In this document: positions 42,411 to 50,074 of the stretch, piece by piece | Layout: each line of letters starts with the position of its first letter | How positions within the stretch are numbered: position 1 is the stretch's first letter | Source: Phycisphaerales bacterium UBA854 | GTDB taxonomy: Bacteria; Planctomycetota; Phycisphaerae; Phycisphaerales; SM1A02 | Length of the DNA: 59,317 nt | NCBI GenBank assembly: GCA_002295885.1 | Contig: DBGM01000051.1 | Location: forward strand, 1-59,317 | Direction: 5' to 3' | Made by a program: the position numbers and the translations under genes | Notes under the pieces: model-generated | The model's input: the letters and a program-made list of their open reading frames with translations, nothing else | What the model was told of the DNA's origin: nothing | Database searches by the model: none

Positions 42411-42502
42411 ATTTTTTGCGCTTCGAAACCCCCTGGCGCACGAATGAACAGGGTTTGAAGGCCTTCGGGGGGCCTCAGGATGGCCCTGAGGCGGACGGAG
42501 TC
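42411..42502 (+). promoter_or_regulatory. Upstream regulatory region of the flagellar operon
   Basis: Contains a T-run (42411-42416), an imperfect inverted repeat (42421-42432 with 42449-42460), the palindrome GAAGGCCTTC (42457-42466) and an 8-bp hairpin GCCTCAGG/CCTGAGGC (42472-42479, 42485-42492). These lie 10-95 bp upstream of the sigma-54 element, where an enhancer-binding activator would be expected to act. Confidence 0.35.
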
Positions 42503-42518
42503 CGGCACGGAAGTTGCG
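42503..42518 (+). promoter_or_regulatory. Sigma-54-type -24/-12 promoter of the flagellar operon
   Basis: CGGCACGGAAGTTGCG: the invariant GG (42504-42505) and GC (42516-42517) are separated by exactly 10 bp, and the core matches the TGGCAC-N5-TTGC consensus at most positions. Transcription would start near 42529, before the ribosome binding site of the first small ORF. Sigma-54 control of flagellar genes is known in several bacterial groups. Confidence 0.68.
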
Positions 42519-42557
42519 ATGGGTAATGCAGACCCCTCTCAGGGCAAGGAGGCCCAC

Positions 42558-42731
42558 ATGCGGGATGAACCGATGAACGAAACCACCCCTCGACTTCGTA
42601 CCCCGGCTGCGAGGTCGTCCTCCGGTGACCGGACCCTGGCCCGGGAGCTCATCCGCAAGGCCAGACTGGCCACCGCACTGCATCTGGCCCTGCAGGCCGA
42701 GCAGCGGGCGACCCGGAAGCACGCCTCATGA
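42558..42731 (+). CDS. Small basic protein heading the flagellar operon (57 residues)
   Basis: A 57-residue protein, MRDEPMNETTPRLRTP followed by an Arg/Ala-rich amphipathic helix (LARELIRKARLATALHLALQ). A near-perfect AAGGAGG lies 8 nt before the ATG, and the stop overlaps the flgF ATG as ATGA, so flgF translation is coupled to it. It lies between the sigma-54 promoter and flgF, so it is either a structural or regulatory flagellar protein or a translated leader that tunes flgF. No family is recognised. Confidence 0.62.
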   Translation: MRDEPMNETTPRLRTPAARSSSGDRTLARELIRKARLATALHLALQAEQRATRKHAS

Positions 42732-43501
42732 ACTACGGGCTCTACCAGTCGGCCGGCGGCGTGCTCTCGAATCTCCACGAGTTCCAGGTGATCTCGAACA
42801 ATCTCGCCAACGCCCAGACCACCGGTTTCAAGGCCGATCTGGCCCTGGCCCAGCAGCGGCTTCCGGCCCGCATCGAATCGGGATCGTTCTCCGATCCCAA
42901 TCTGCTTCTGGAACGCCTCGGCGGCGGGCAGCTCACGACTCCGACCATGGTCGAGTTCGTGCAGGGCAGCCTCGAGAAGACCGGTGCCTCGGGCGATGCG
43001 GCCCTGGAGGGACGCGGCTTCTTCGTGGTCGGACCGGAACGCGGTGCGGACGAGCAGACGGTCGCCCTGACGCGGGACGGACGCTTCACCCTCGATGCGG
43101 ACAATCGACTGGTCATGTCGACCACCGGCTGGCACGTCCTCGACGAACGAAACCAGTCGATCGAACTCCAACCGGGACAGTTCGAGATCCGCGACGACGG
43201 CATGATCATCCAGAACGAACTGGAGATCGCCCGCGTGGCGATCCGGTCGGTCGAACATCCGGATGCCCTCGAGAAGCTCGGCGACGGACTGCTTCGCCCC
43301 ACCGCCGGCAGCGGTCGCGCGGAGGCGGACGACTCCACCACCGTCCGCCAGGGCTACCTCGAATCGAGCACCGTCAATCCGATCATCGCCATGAAGGATC
43401 TCATGGAACTCAGCCGGGCGCTGGAAGCCAACGTCCGCATGATGCAGTACCAGGACGTGCTCATGGGCCAGGCCGCCGGCACGCTCGGAAAAGTGACCTG
43501 A
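42728..43501 (+). CDS. flgF: Flagellar basal-body proximal rod protein FlgF
   Basis: A 257-residue rod protein. The N-terminal rod signature LHEFQVISNNLANAQTTGFK, the central GRGFFVV and RDGRFTLDADNRLVM motifs, and the C-terminal TTVRQGYLESSTVNPIIAMK with helix ALEANVRMMQYQDVL are typical of the flagellar rod/hook family. It forms part of the proximal rod in the periplasm and is exported by the flagellar type III apparatus, so there is no Sec signal. It is coupled by ATGA to the preceding 57-residue ORF; flgG follows 34 bp later. Confidence 0.93.
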   Translation: MNYGLYQSAGGVLSNLHEFQVISNNLANAQTTGFKADLALAQQRLPARIESGSFSDPNLLLERLGGGQLTTPTMVEFVQGSLEKTGASGDAALEGRGFFVVGPERGADEQTVALTRDGRFTLDADNRLVMSTTGWHVLDERNQSIELQPGQFEIRDDGMIIQNELEIARVAIRSVEHPDALEKLGDGLLRPTAGSGRAEADDSTTVRQGYLESSTVNPIIAMKDLMELSRALEANVRMMQYQDVLMGQAAGTLGKVT

Positions 43502-43535
43502 CCGCACGCTACGACACGAAACGGAGCCGAATCAC

Positions 43536-44345
43536 ATGGCATTCACCTCAATGAACGCGTCTTCAACCGGGTTGTCCGCACTCTCCACCTCGCTGGAGGT
43601 GATCGCCAACAACCTCGCCAACACCAACACCGACGGTTTCAAGGCCAGCCGGGTGAACTTCCAGGATCTCCTCTACATGGAGAAGCGGCAGCCGGGCATC
43701 GAGAACGACATCGGAGACATCTCTCCGACCGGTCTGTACGTCGGCGTCGGAACCCGCGCGTCGGGTACCCAGACGGACTTCGCACAGGGCTCCTCCGTGT
43801 TCACCAGCCAGCCGCTGGACGTCATGATCAACGGCGACGGCTTCTTCATGGTCGAGGTCGAGGACACCTGGACCGACGGGTTGGCCTACACCCGGGCGGG
43901 CAACTTCTCGCTCAACGCGGAACGCGAACTGGTGATGGCCAACCTGAACGGTCGACGCATCGTCCCGAGCATCGTGGTGCCCTACGACGTACCCGAGACG
44001 TCGATCGTGATCACGGACACGGGACTGGTCCAGGTCTCCCGCGGCGCCGAGTTCGAGGAGATCGGACAGCTCGAACTCGCCTACTTCGCCAACAGCGCCG
44101 GGCTGCAGCCCATCGGCGAGAACCTCTACGTGGAGACGATCGCGTCGGGCGAGGTGTCCGCAAGCATTCCCACCGAGAACGGACTCGGCAACCTGATCCA
44201 GTTCCATCTCGAGGCCTCCAACGTGAATCCGGTGACGGAACTGGTCTCGCTCATCGAGACCCAGCGCGCCTTCGAGATGAACAGCCAGGCGTTGAAGACC
44301 GCCGACGAGATGCTTCAGAACGTCACCAACCTCCGACGCTTCTGA
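43536..44345 (+). CDS. flgG: Flagellar distal rod protein FlgG
   Basis: A 269-residue protein, close to the usual FlgG length. It has LEVIANNLANTNTDGFKASR at the N-terminus, MINGDGFFMVE and YTRAGNFSLNAERELVM in the middle, and GNLIQFHLEASNVNPVTELV followed by IETQRAFEMNSQALKTADEM at the C-terminus, the FlgG hallmark. It builds the distal rod through the P and L rings. GGAG lies 14 nt before the ATG. It is third in the operon, before flgA. Confidence 0.96.
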   Translation: MAFTSMNASSTGLSALSTSLEVIANNLANTNTDGFKASRVNFQDLLYMEKRQPGIENDIGDISPTGLYVGVGTRASGTQTDFAQGSSVFTSQPLDVMINGDGFFMVEVEDTWTDGLAYTRAGNFSLNAERELVMANLNGRRIVPSIVVPYDVPETSIVITDTGLVQVSRGAEFEEIGQLELAYFANSAGLQPIGENLYVETIASGEVSASIPTENGLGNLIQFHLEASNVNPVTELVSLIETQRAFEMNSQALKTADEMLQNVTNLRRF

Positions 44346-44360
44346 TCCGGGATCCAAGCC

Positions 44361-45461
44361 ATGACGATCCGACTCCTCACACTCGCCCCCGCCCTGCTCG
44401 CCGCATCCGGCGCGTTCGGAGACTCCATCGTGCTGCTGGACACCGCGCACGTGAGCGGATCCGGTTCCGTGATCCGGTTGTCGGACGTGGCCCGACTGGA
44501 CGGCGCGTACGCGACGGAGCTTGGAACACTCGAACTCGGATCCGTCGATGCCCGGACGGGACGGACGCTGGAACTGCACATCGGCGACGTCCGCAGCCGC
44601 CTGGACGAACACGGCGTGCACTGGGGACGCATCACGCTGAGCGGCCGCAGGGTGCTCATCCGGTCCGACGTCGCGGCCGGGCGGAGCGGACTGCTCGCCA
44701 TGCAGCCCCTCGACACGACCGCCGCCGGCCTCCAGGCCGCGCCGCGCCGCGCCATGCAGCGCACCATGGCCGACGAGGTGATCGGGGATTCCACGCTGCG
44801 GGGCCAGCTGACCAGACGAATCGCCGAGGTGCTCGAAGTCGAAGCGAACCGGTTGCAACTCGATTTCCCGATCGACCGGAACGGACTGCTCGAGACGCCG
44901 TCGGCCGAGGGGCAGTTCGAGATCAAGCTGCTCAACAGCCCCCGAAAGAGCAATCGACTCGAGTTCGAGGTTCGGCGCTGGAGCAACGGGGTTCCCTCGA
45001 GCCGTGAACTGATCTCCGTCGAACCCGCGATCCGAACCACGATGACCCGTCTCCGCAGCGACGTGCCCCGGGGCCGACCGGTGCTCGCGGAACACGTCGA
45101 ATCGGTCCAGCAGTGGATGTCACCGCTGGAACGCCACGACCGCATCGCACCGGAATCCATCGACGGCCGGGCCGCGGCGGTTCGTCTCCGCGCGGGCACC
45201 ATCCTGCGAACACGGGATCTCAAGCAGCCCCTGCTCGTGCGACGCGGCGACGATGTCCGCGTCAGCTGCCTCGTGGGAGGCGCCGTGATGACGCTGCGTG
45301 CCACCGCCGAATCGGGCGGCGTGGCCGGAGAGACCATCACGCTCCGCAAGGGCCGGGAGCGACAGACCTTCAACGCCCGGATCACCGCTCGCGGTGAGGC
45401 CGTGCTCGAACTCGACACCGCCGCACGCGTCGCCGACGCATCCTCGGGAGCCAGACCATGA
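44361..45461 (+). CDS. flgA: Flagellar P-ring assembly chaperone FlgA
   Basis: A 366-residue exported protein. The signal peptide (LLTLAPALLAASGAFGD) is followed by a long N-terminal region with a SAF-like start (VIRLSDVARLDGAYATELG) and a C-terminal ChapFlgA/SAF domain: LRSDVPRGRPVLAEHVESV, RAGTILRTRDLKQPLLVRRG and TLRATAESGGVAGETITLRK. FlgA in enterobacteria is about 220 residues, so this one is longer. It assists FlgI polymerisation around the rod; flgI is not in the window. Its stop overlaps the flgH ATG as ATGA. Confidence 0.9.
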   Translation: MTIRLLTLAPALLAASGAFGDSIVLLDTAHVSGSGSVIRLSDVARLDGAYATELGTLELGSVDARTGRTLELHIGDVRSRLDEHGVHWGRITLSGRRVLIRSDVAAGRSGLLAMQPLDTTAAGLQAAPRRAMQRTMADEVIGDSTLRGQLTRRIAEVLEVEANRLQLDFPIDRNGLLETPSAEGQFEIKLLNSPRKSNRLEFEVRRWSNGVPSSRELISVEPAIRTTMTRLRSDVPRGRPVLAEHVESVQQWMSPLERHDRIAPESIDGRAAAVRLRAGTILRTRDLKQPLLVRRGDDVRVSCLVGGAVMTLRATAESGGVAGETITLRKGRERQTFNARITARGEAVLELDTAARVADASSGARP

Positions 45462-46480
45462 ACCCATACCGATCGATCCGACTTCTGCCGATGCTTCTCG
45501 CCGGCCTGGCGACCGCCGACGTCGCGCACCACGCCCCGGGGCATCTGACCACCAGCACCCACCACATCGCACCGATGCCGATGATGGCTCCCGGACAGCT
45601 TGGTGCCTCCATGCAGTCCAACCTGACCCTCATGCACGCAAACATGAACGGCGGCATGCACTCCATGGTCGGCTGGAACGGGCTGGGATTCGGAGGCTAC
45701 GCCGGCTGGAACGCCATGCCCGGCATGATGGCGATGTACCCGACGATGCCGATGGCCGGAATGCAGCCGCAGGTTCCCGTGGCCCCCATCGCCGCGACCG
45801 AACTGTCCCCGCTGGCCACCCCGCCGGTGATGCCGGCGGTGCCGATGTCGATCGCGCCGATTCCCACCATGTCCTACATGTCGCAGGCCATGACCGGCCC
45901 CTGGGGATCGGTCCTGCTCGACGAGGAGGGACTGCCGATCACCAATCAGCTCGAGGCCACGAGCCTGTTCGCGGTCATGCCGCAGAAGCCCCGGGTCTTC
46001 AAGGAGCACGACCTCGTGCAGATCGTCGTTCGCGAGACCACGCGGATCGCATCCTTCCAGGGACTCGAGACCGACAAGGAGTACGGTCTGGCCGGAGGCG
46101 TGCGGAACTTCCCGGGGCTGAACAACGCGAACCTCCTGAACTACACGGAGGTCGACCTCGCCGGCGAGAAGGAGTTCGAGGGCGAAGGCGAATACGCCCG
46201 CGAGGACGATCTCACCACGCGGCTGACCGCCGAGGTCGTCGAGATCCTGCCCAACGGCAATCTGGTCCTCGAGGCCCGGACCCGGATCAAGACGGACGAC
46301 GAGGAGATGTTCACCCAGCTCACGGGCACCTGCCGGCCCGACGACGTGACGGCGGCGAACACGATCCTGTCCAACCAGATCTTCAATCTCGAGATCGAGA
46401 AGCTGCACTACGGAGAGGTCCGCAATGCGGCGAACAAGGGGATCCTGGCCAAGATCCTCGATGCGGTCTTCGCGTTCTGA
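45458..46480 (+). CDS. flgH: Flagellar L-ring protein FlgH with Met/His-rich N-terminal extension
   Basis: A 340-residue protein. Residues ~145-340 match FlgH: PWGSVLLDEE, VFKEHDLVQIVVRETTRIAS, LTTRLTAEVVEILPNGNLVL, LTGTCRPDDVTAANTILSNQ and NKGILAKILDAVF. The first ~145 residues have a signal-like start (IRLLPMLLAGLATAD) but no lipobox Cys, and are exceptionally rich in Met (over twenty), with seven His, Pro and Gly. FlgH is normally an outer-membrane lipoprotein anchoring the L ring. Coupled to flgA by ATGA, and its stop abuts the convergent trpS stop. Confidence 0.92.
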   Translation: MNPYRSIRLLPMLLAGLATADVAHHAPGHLTTSTHHIAPMPMMAPGQLGASMQSNLTLMHANMNGGMHSMVGWNGLGFGGYAGWNAMPGMMAMYPTMPMAGMQPQVPVAPIAATELSPLATPPVMPAVPMSIAPIPTMSYMSQAMTGPWGSVLLDEEGLPITNQLEATSLFAVMPQKPRVFKEHDLVQIVVRETTRIASFQGLETDKEYGLAGGVRNFPGLNNANLLNYTEVDLAGEKEFEGEGEYAREDDLTTRLTAEVVEILPNGNLVLEARTRIKTDDEEMFTQLTGTCRPDDVTAANTILSNQIFNLEIEKLHYGEVRNAANKGILAKILDAVFAF

Positions 46481-46483
46481 TCA
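46478..46483. other. Abutting convergent stop codons (TGATCA)
   Basis: The flgH TGA (46478-46480) is directly followed by the reverse-complement TGA of trpS (46481-46483). It is the second such fused pair in the window. Confidence 0.9.
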
Positions 46484-47563
46484 CGACAGTTCGATGCGAC
46501 GGTCGAAGAAGCGCAGCGACGCCGCCTCCTTCGCCATCCCGAGCGTCTCCTCCGCGATCGCATTCGCCTTGCGGCTGCCCTCGCGGAGGATGTCGACGAT
46601 GTCGTCGTCGGAAGCGAACCGCTCACGTCGCTCCCGCATCGGTTCGAGCAGTTCGTTGATCGCGTCGACGACCGCCATCTTGACCTCGCCGTCCCCGATG
46701 TTGTCGCCACGACCGTACCGGTCCCGCAGGTCGGCGACCCGGTCCGGATCGTCGATGAACGTCTCGACGTACTGGAACAGCGGATTCTTCGCGGGATCGG
46801 TCTCACCGGGTTCGTCCGGCTGGCGGCTGTCCTGACCCGTGTAGATCTTCCCGATCTTCTTCTTGACCTGCTTGGCCGTGTCGCGGATCTCCACCGCGTT
46901 GCCCAGCGACTTGCTCATCTTCTGCTGTCCGTCGATGCCGACCAGGCGACCCACTTCACCGACGTCCGCGACGGGGATGGGGAACACCCCGCCCAGCGAT
47001 TCGTGCTCCTCGTCCGGCGCCTTGTCCGGAACGCCGCAGTACATCTTGTTGAAGCGACGGGCCACCTCGCGGGTCAGTTCGATGTGCGGGACCTGGTCCT
47101 CTCCGACCGGGACCGCGTGGGCACGGAAGGTGAGGATGTCGGCCGTCTGTCCGACGGTGTAGAGGGGAAATCCGAACGAGTAGTTGTCCTTGAGACCCTT
47201 GACCTCGAGTTCGTCCTTGAGGGTCGGGTTCCGCATCACCCGGTTGTAGGGGAGCAGCATCGAGAAGAGGTACGTGAGCTCGGCGATCGCCGGAACCTCG
47301 GTCTGCAGGAAGATCGCGCAGCGGTCGGGATCGATCCCCATGCAGAGCGCATCGCGGACGACCTCGATGGAGTCGCGGCGGATCTCGTCGGCCCGGTCGG
47401 CACGGGTGGTGTAGGCGTGCATGTTGGCGACCAGGAAGAAGCAGTCGTGGGTGGCCTGCATCTGCACCCGCCGCTTGACCGATCCGACCCAGTGGCCGAG
47501 ATGGAGATTGCCGGTCGGGGTGTCGCCGGTGAGAACACGATGTCCGGTGGCCTGCGTTGTCAT
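46481..47563 (-). CDS. trpS: Tryptophanyl-tRNA synthetase
   Basis: A 360-residue class I aminoacyl-tRNA synthetase. The HIGH-type motif is TGNLHLGHW near the N-terminus, and KMSKS is present in GQQKMSKSLGN. MLLPYNRVMRNPTLKDE and VGEDQVPHIELTREVARRFN are family landmarks. It charges tRNA-Trp with tryptophan. ATG 47563 is chosen over a longer frame because it starts the Rossmann domain and a TACACT box lies 7 nt upstream. It converges on flgH with no gap. Confidence 0.96.
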   Translation of the reverse strand: MTTQATGHRVLTGDTPTGNLHLGHWVGSVKRRVQMQATHDCFFLVANMHAYTTRADRADEIRRDSIEVVRDALCMGIDPDRCAIFLQTEVPAIAELTYLFSMLLPYNRVMRNPTLKDELEVKGLKDNYSFGFPLYTVGQTADILTFRAHAVPVGEDQVPHIELTREVARRFNKMYCGVPDKAPDEEHESLGGVFPIPVADVGEVGRLVGIDGQQKMSKSLGNAVEIRDTAKQVKKKIGKIYTGQDSRQPDEPGETDPAKNPLFQYVETFIDDPDRVADLRDRYGRGDNIGDGEVKMAVVDAINELLEPMRERRERFASDDDIVDILREGSRKANAIAEETLGMAKEAASLRFFDRRIELS

Positions 47564-47570
47564 GCGTGGC

Positions 47571-47576
47571 AGTGTA
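47571..47576 (-). promoter_or_regulatory. Candidate -10 box (TACACT) for trpS
   Basis: TACACT on the minus strand, 7 nt before ATG 47563; no Shine-Dalgarno, consistent with a leaderless transcript. Confidence 0.45.
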
Positions 47577-47585
47577 CCGGGTGGC

Positions 47586-48503
47586 TCACGAGAGCGATGC
47601 GAGCAGGAGATTCGCCGCGTTGTAGCCCGCGTGCATGATGACCGGCGCAACGAGCCGACCGGTCCGGGCGTGGACCCAGCCGAGACCGAGGGACAGGACG
47701 AAGAGGCTGACCAGTCCCTCCGTCGTGGCCACGCCGCCGTGCATCAGGGCGAAGAGCACACTGGTGATCACGATCGACATCCAGGCCGAGCCGTTGGTGA
47801 GCGTCCGGTGTCTCCGCAGCGACTCCTGCAGCAGCCCCCGGTAGATCGTCTCCTCGACGACCGGTACCGCGAACACGATGAGGGCCATGAGTCCCCAGCG
47901 CCAGCCGTCGTCCCCGGCACCGTCGAGCAGCACGAGGGTGCGGTGGGCGAAGTCCGGCGGCGGTTCACCGGTGAACCAGAACCGCATCATCGTGCCGCCG
48001 AGCAGGATCGACTGCACCATCGGAAAGAAGATCACCAGGGTGACGAAACCGACCCCGGCCGAGACCAGGAACGAAGGACGGGTGTCCTCCTGTCCGGGCG
48101 GACGTCGCCACCACCCCGGCATGGCCAGCAGGACCGCACCCATCGCGGACAGCGAAACGAGCTGCAGGATGGTGAGCGCCCGGACGGACTGCTCGGGCGA
48201 TTCGGAATCCGTGCCGGCGACGGCAAGCACGATCTGCGCGGCCACCGCGCCGGCGATCAGCGTCAGCAGCACGAACGTGTACCCCGTACCCGGACTGAAC
48301 GTCCACGGAAACCGGGGAAGCCGACCCAGTCTGGCACCACGCGACGACCAGAAGAGCAGCGCGGCGACGAGCCCCAGGGGCATGATCCACCAGCCCCCCT
48401 GCAACCAGTCGGCTGCGACGGATTCAGCCGATGACCGCACCGGCGGTGGTGACTCGGTGTAGGCTGTCGCAGTCGAGCAACACACCATCGCGAGCAGGCT
48501 CAT
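47586..48503 (-). CDS. CPBP family intramembrane metalloprotease
   Basis: A 305-residue membrane protein with about seven or eight hydrophobic segments. The CPBP/Abi motifs are present: EExxxR as VVEETIYRGLLQES, FxxxH as VLFALMHGG and HxxxN as VIMHAGYNAAN. These are the zinc-binding and catalytic positions of the CAAX-protease-like family. The substrate is unknown. AAGGG lies 9 nt before ATG 48503, so this start is supported. It shares the CATG at 48501-48504 with the divergent trpC start. ATG 48488, five codons in, is an alternative that would avoid the overlap. Confidence 0.85.
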   Translation of the reverse strand: MSLLAMVCCSTATAYTESPPPVRSSAESVAADWLQGGWWIMPLGLVAALLFWSSRGARLGRLPRFPWTFSPGTGYTFVLLTLIAGAVAAQIVLAVAGTDSESPEQSVRALTILQLVSLSAMGAVLLAMPGWWRRPPGQEDTRPSFLVSAGVGFVTLVIFFPMVQSILLGGTMMRFWFTGEPPPDFAHRTLVLLDGAGDDGWRWGLMALIVFAVPVVEETIYRGLLQESLRRHRTLTNGSAWMSIVITSVLFALMHGGVATTEGLVSLFVLSLGLGWVHARTGRLVAPVIMHAGYNAANLLLASLS

Positions 48504-48504
48504 G
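48501..48504. other. Overlapping divergent start codons (CATG)
   Basis: The CPBP protease gene (minus) starts at 48503 and trpC (plus) at 48502, so the two ATGs share the same four bases. Each gene's 5' region must lie inside the other's coding sequence. Confidence 0.6.
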
Positions 48505-49302
48505 CCCGTCACCCTTGAAGCAATCGCCGAGCGCACACGTGAAACGGTCGATGCCGCGCGTCGCGAGCGACCGCTCTCGGCGATGCGGGAGCAGGCGGAG
48601 GCCGCTCCGGTTGCCCGATCGCTGTACGACCGCATGACGAGGGACGACGGTTCGGCGCACGTCATCGCGGAATGCAAGCGGCGAAGCCCCTCCGCGGGAA
48701 CCATCCGTGCTGACTTCGATGCCGTCGACATCGCCCTACAGTACGAGAATGCGGGCGCAACGGGTATATCCTGCCTGACGGACGAACCGTTCTTCGGTGG
48801 TTCGCTGCAGGATCTGGCGGCCATCCGCGGCGCCGTGGGCCTGCCCGTTCTCAGAAAGGACTTCCTCGTCGATCCGTACCAGATCTGGGAGGCGAGGGCC
48901 TCGGGAGCGGATGCGGTCCTGCTGATCGCGGAACTCCTCGACCCCCTCCTCCTGGACGAACTCGCCGGCATCGCCGGCTCCCTGGGCATGACCAGCCTGA
49001 TCGAACTCCACGGCCCCGACCAGCTGGACAAGGTGCTCCCCCGCATCGACGAGGGACGTCTGCTGGGCGTGAACAACCGAAACCTGCGGACGATGAAGAC
49101 CGACATCCGCCACGTGACGTCGATGCTGGAGGATCTGGCCGATCATCTCCCGCGCGTGGTGTGCGAATCGGGCATCCGCAGTCACGACGACATCGAGGCG
49201 CTCCGGTCCCACGGGATCCGGAACTTCCTCGTGGGGGAATCCCTGCTGAAGCAGGACCATCCCGGAACTGCCCTGCGGACGCTGCTGGGCGGAAACGGAT
49301 AA
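48502..49302 (+). CDS. trpC: Indole-3-glycerol phosphate synthase
   Basis: A 266-residue TIM-barrel enzyme of tryptophan synthesis that closes the CdRP ring to indole-3-glycerol phosphate. Motifs are IAECKRRSPSAGTIR with catalytic Lys, YENAGATGISCLTDEPFFGGS, LPVLRKDFLVDPYQIWEA, GVNNRNLRTMKTD, VVCESGIRSHDDI and FLVGESLLK. No other trp genes are nearby, so the pathway is dispersed. The start matches the usual TrpC N-terminus. The weak AGCAGG is the only ribosome binding site candidate. A membrane zinc-ribbon protein follows 3 bp downstream. Confidence 0.97.
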   Translation: MPVTLEAIAERTRETVDAARRERPLSAMREQAEAAPVARSLYDRMTRDDGSAHVIAECKRRSPSAGTIRADFDAVDIALQYENAGATGISCLTDEPFFGGSLQDLAAIRGAVGLPVLRKDFLVDPYQIWEARASGADAVLLIAELLDPLLLDELAGIAGSLGMTSLIELHGPDQLDKVLPRIDEGRLLGVNNRNLRTMKTDIRHVTSMLEDLADHLPRVVCESGIRSHDDIEALRSHGIRNFLVGESLLKQDHPGTALRTLLGGNG

Positions 49303-49305
49303 CCC

Positions 49306-50064
49306 ATGGCCTCCGGAAGCGAACAAGGAAGATCGACGCGCCGACGCATCAGGCGACTGCTCCGAAGCACGGTGCGATGGATCATGCCGCCGCCGAAGAT
49401 GTCCAAGACCACGCCGTGGTCCGTTGCGGCGGACTGGGCGCTGCTGCTGACGCTGCTGCTCACCGTGAGCATCATGGTGCTCTGCAGCCGAATCTGCACC
49501 ACCACACCGATGGCCTCCGGTGAATCGCCGGTGGCCATGATGCCCGACGGGTCGTACACCCTCGACGGAGGCGAGTTCGATCCCGTGGTCGGCAGCGTGC
49601 AGTGGAAGGGCGTCGCTCGCGAGTGCGGCTGGCCGTTCCCGATCCTGAGACAGGCGATCCCGATCACCGCGAGCTGGACACTCGACGATCCCCCGGAAAC
49701 CGTCGCCTCCCGGACCGTTCCGGCCGACCATCCACTGGCGGCGGCGATCGATCGGGAGTTGTCGGAACGCACGCTGCCCGACTGGTACACGACATCGATC
49801 CGGACCCACGGCGACCAGGTGGGTGATTCGGTCCTGCTGTGGACGAACGCGATCTTCTCGCTCGGATTGATCTGGCTGGTGCTGTACGCCATCGCCCGGA
49901 TTCCGATGGTCTTCCTGCGGGCCGGACTGATGATGCGCCGGCGGATCGTGACCGGCGTCGAGACCCGACGCGACCGGTCCGGTCGCTGCCTGCAGTGCGG
50001 GTACAACCTCAACGGCCTGGAGATGGCCGAACGGTGTCCCGAATGCGGGGCGCTCCTCTGGTAA
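49306..50064 (+). CDS. Membrane protein with C-terminal zinc ribbon
   Basis: A 252-residue protein with two membrane segments (WALLLTLLLTVSIMVLCS near residue 45, and AIFSLGLIWLVLYAIARIPM near 180-200), a beta-rich loop between them, and a C-terminal zinc-ribbon tail: CLQCGYNLNGLEMAERCPECG. The four Cys form two CxxC knuckles. This CGYNLxGL tail recurs on many planctomycete membrane proteins of unknown role. The C-terminus is probably cytoplasmic. It follows trpC by 3 bp and is likely co-transcribed. The stop TAA overlaps the candidate -10 box of the enoyl-CoA hydratase gene. Confidence 0.78.
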   Translation: MASGSEQGRSTRRRIRRLLRSTVRWIMPPPKMSKTTPWSVAADWALLLTLLLTVSIMVLCSRICTTTPMASGESPVAMMPDGSYTLDGGEFDPVVGSVQWKGVARECGWPFPILRQAIPITASWTLDDPPETVASRTVPADHPLAAAIDRELSERTLPDWYTTSIRTHGDQVGDSVLLWTNAIFSLGLIWLVLYAIARIPMVFLRAGLMMRRRIVTGVETRRDRSGRCLQCGYNLNGLEMAERCPECGALLW

Positions 50065-50067
50065 CCT
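50062..50067 (+). promoter_or_regulatory. Candidate -10 box (TAACCT) for enoyl-CoA hydratase
   Basis: TAACCT, 7 nt before the ATG at 50075, overlapping the preceding stop codon. It implies a leaderless transcript. Confidence 0.38.
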
Positions 50068-50074
50068 GTCGGTC

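Noticed and set aside
42400..42420. T-run at 42411-42416 as an intrinsic terminator
   Set aside because: The preceding stem (CCGA/TCGG) is only 4 bp, and no plus-strand gene ends here. More likely an AT-rich segment of the flagellar regulatory region.
43563..46408. Two long minus-strand frames opposite flgG, flgA and flgH
   Set aside because: They have no domain, and the plus-strand genes carry diagnostic flagellar motifs.
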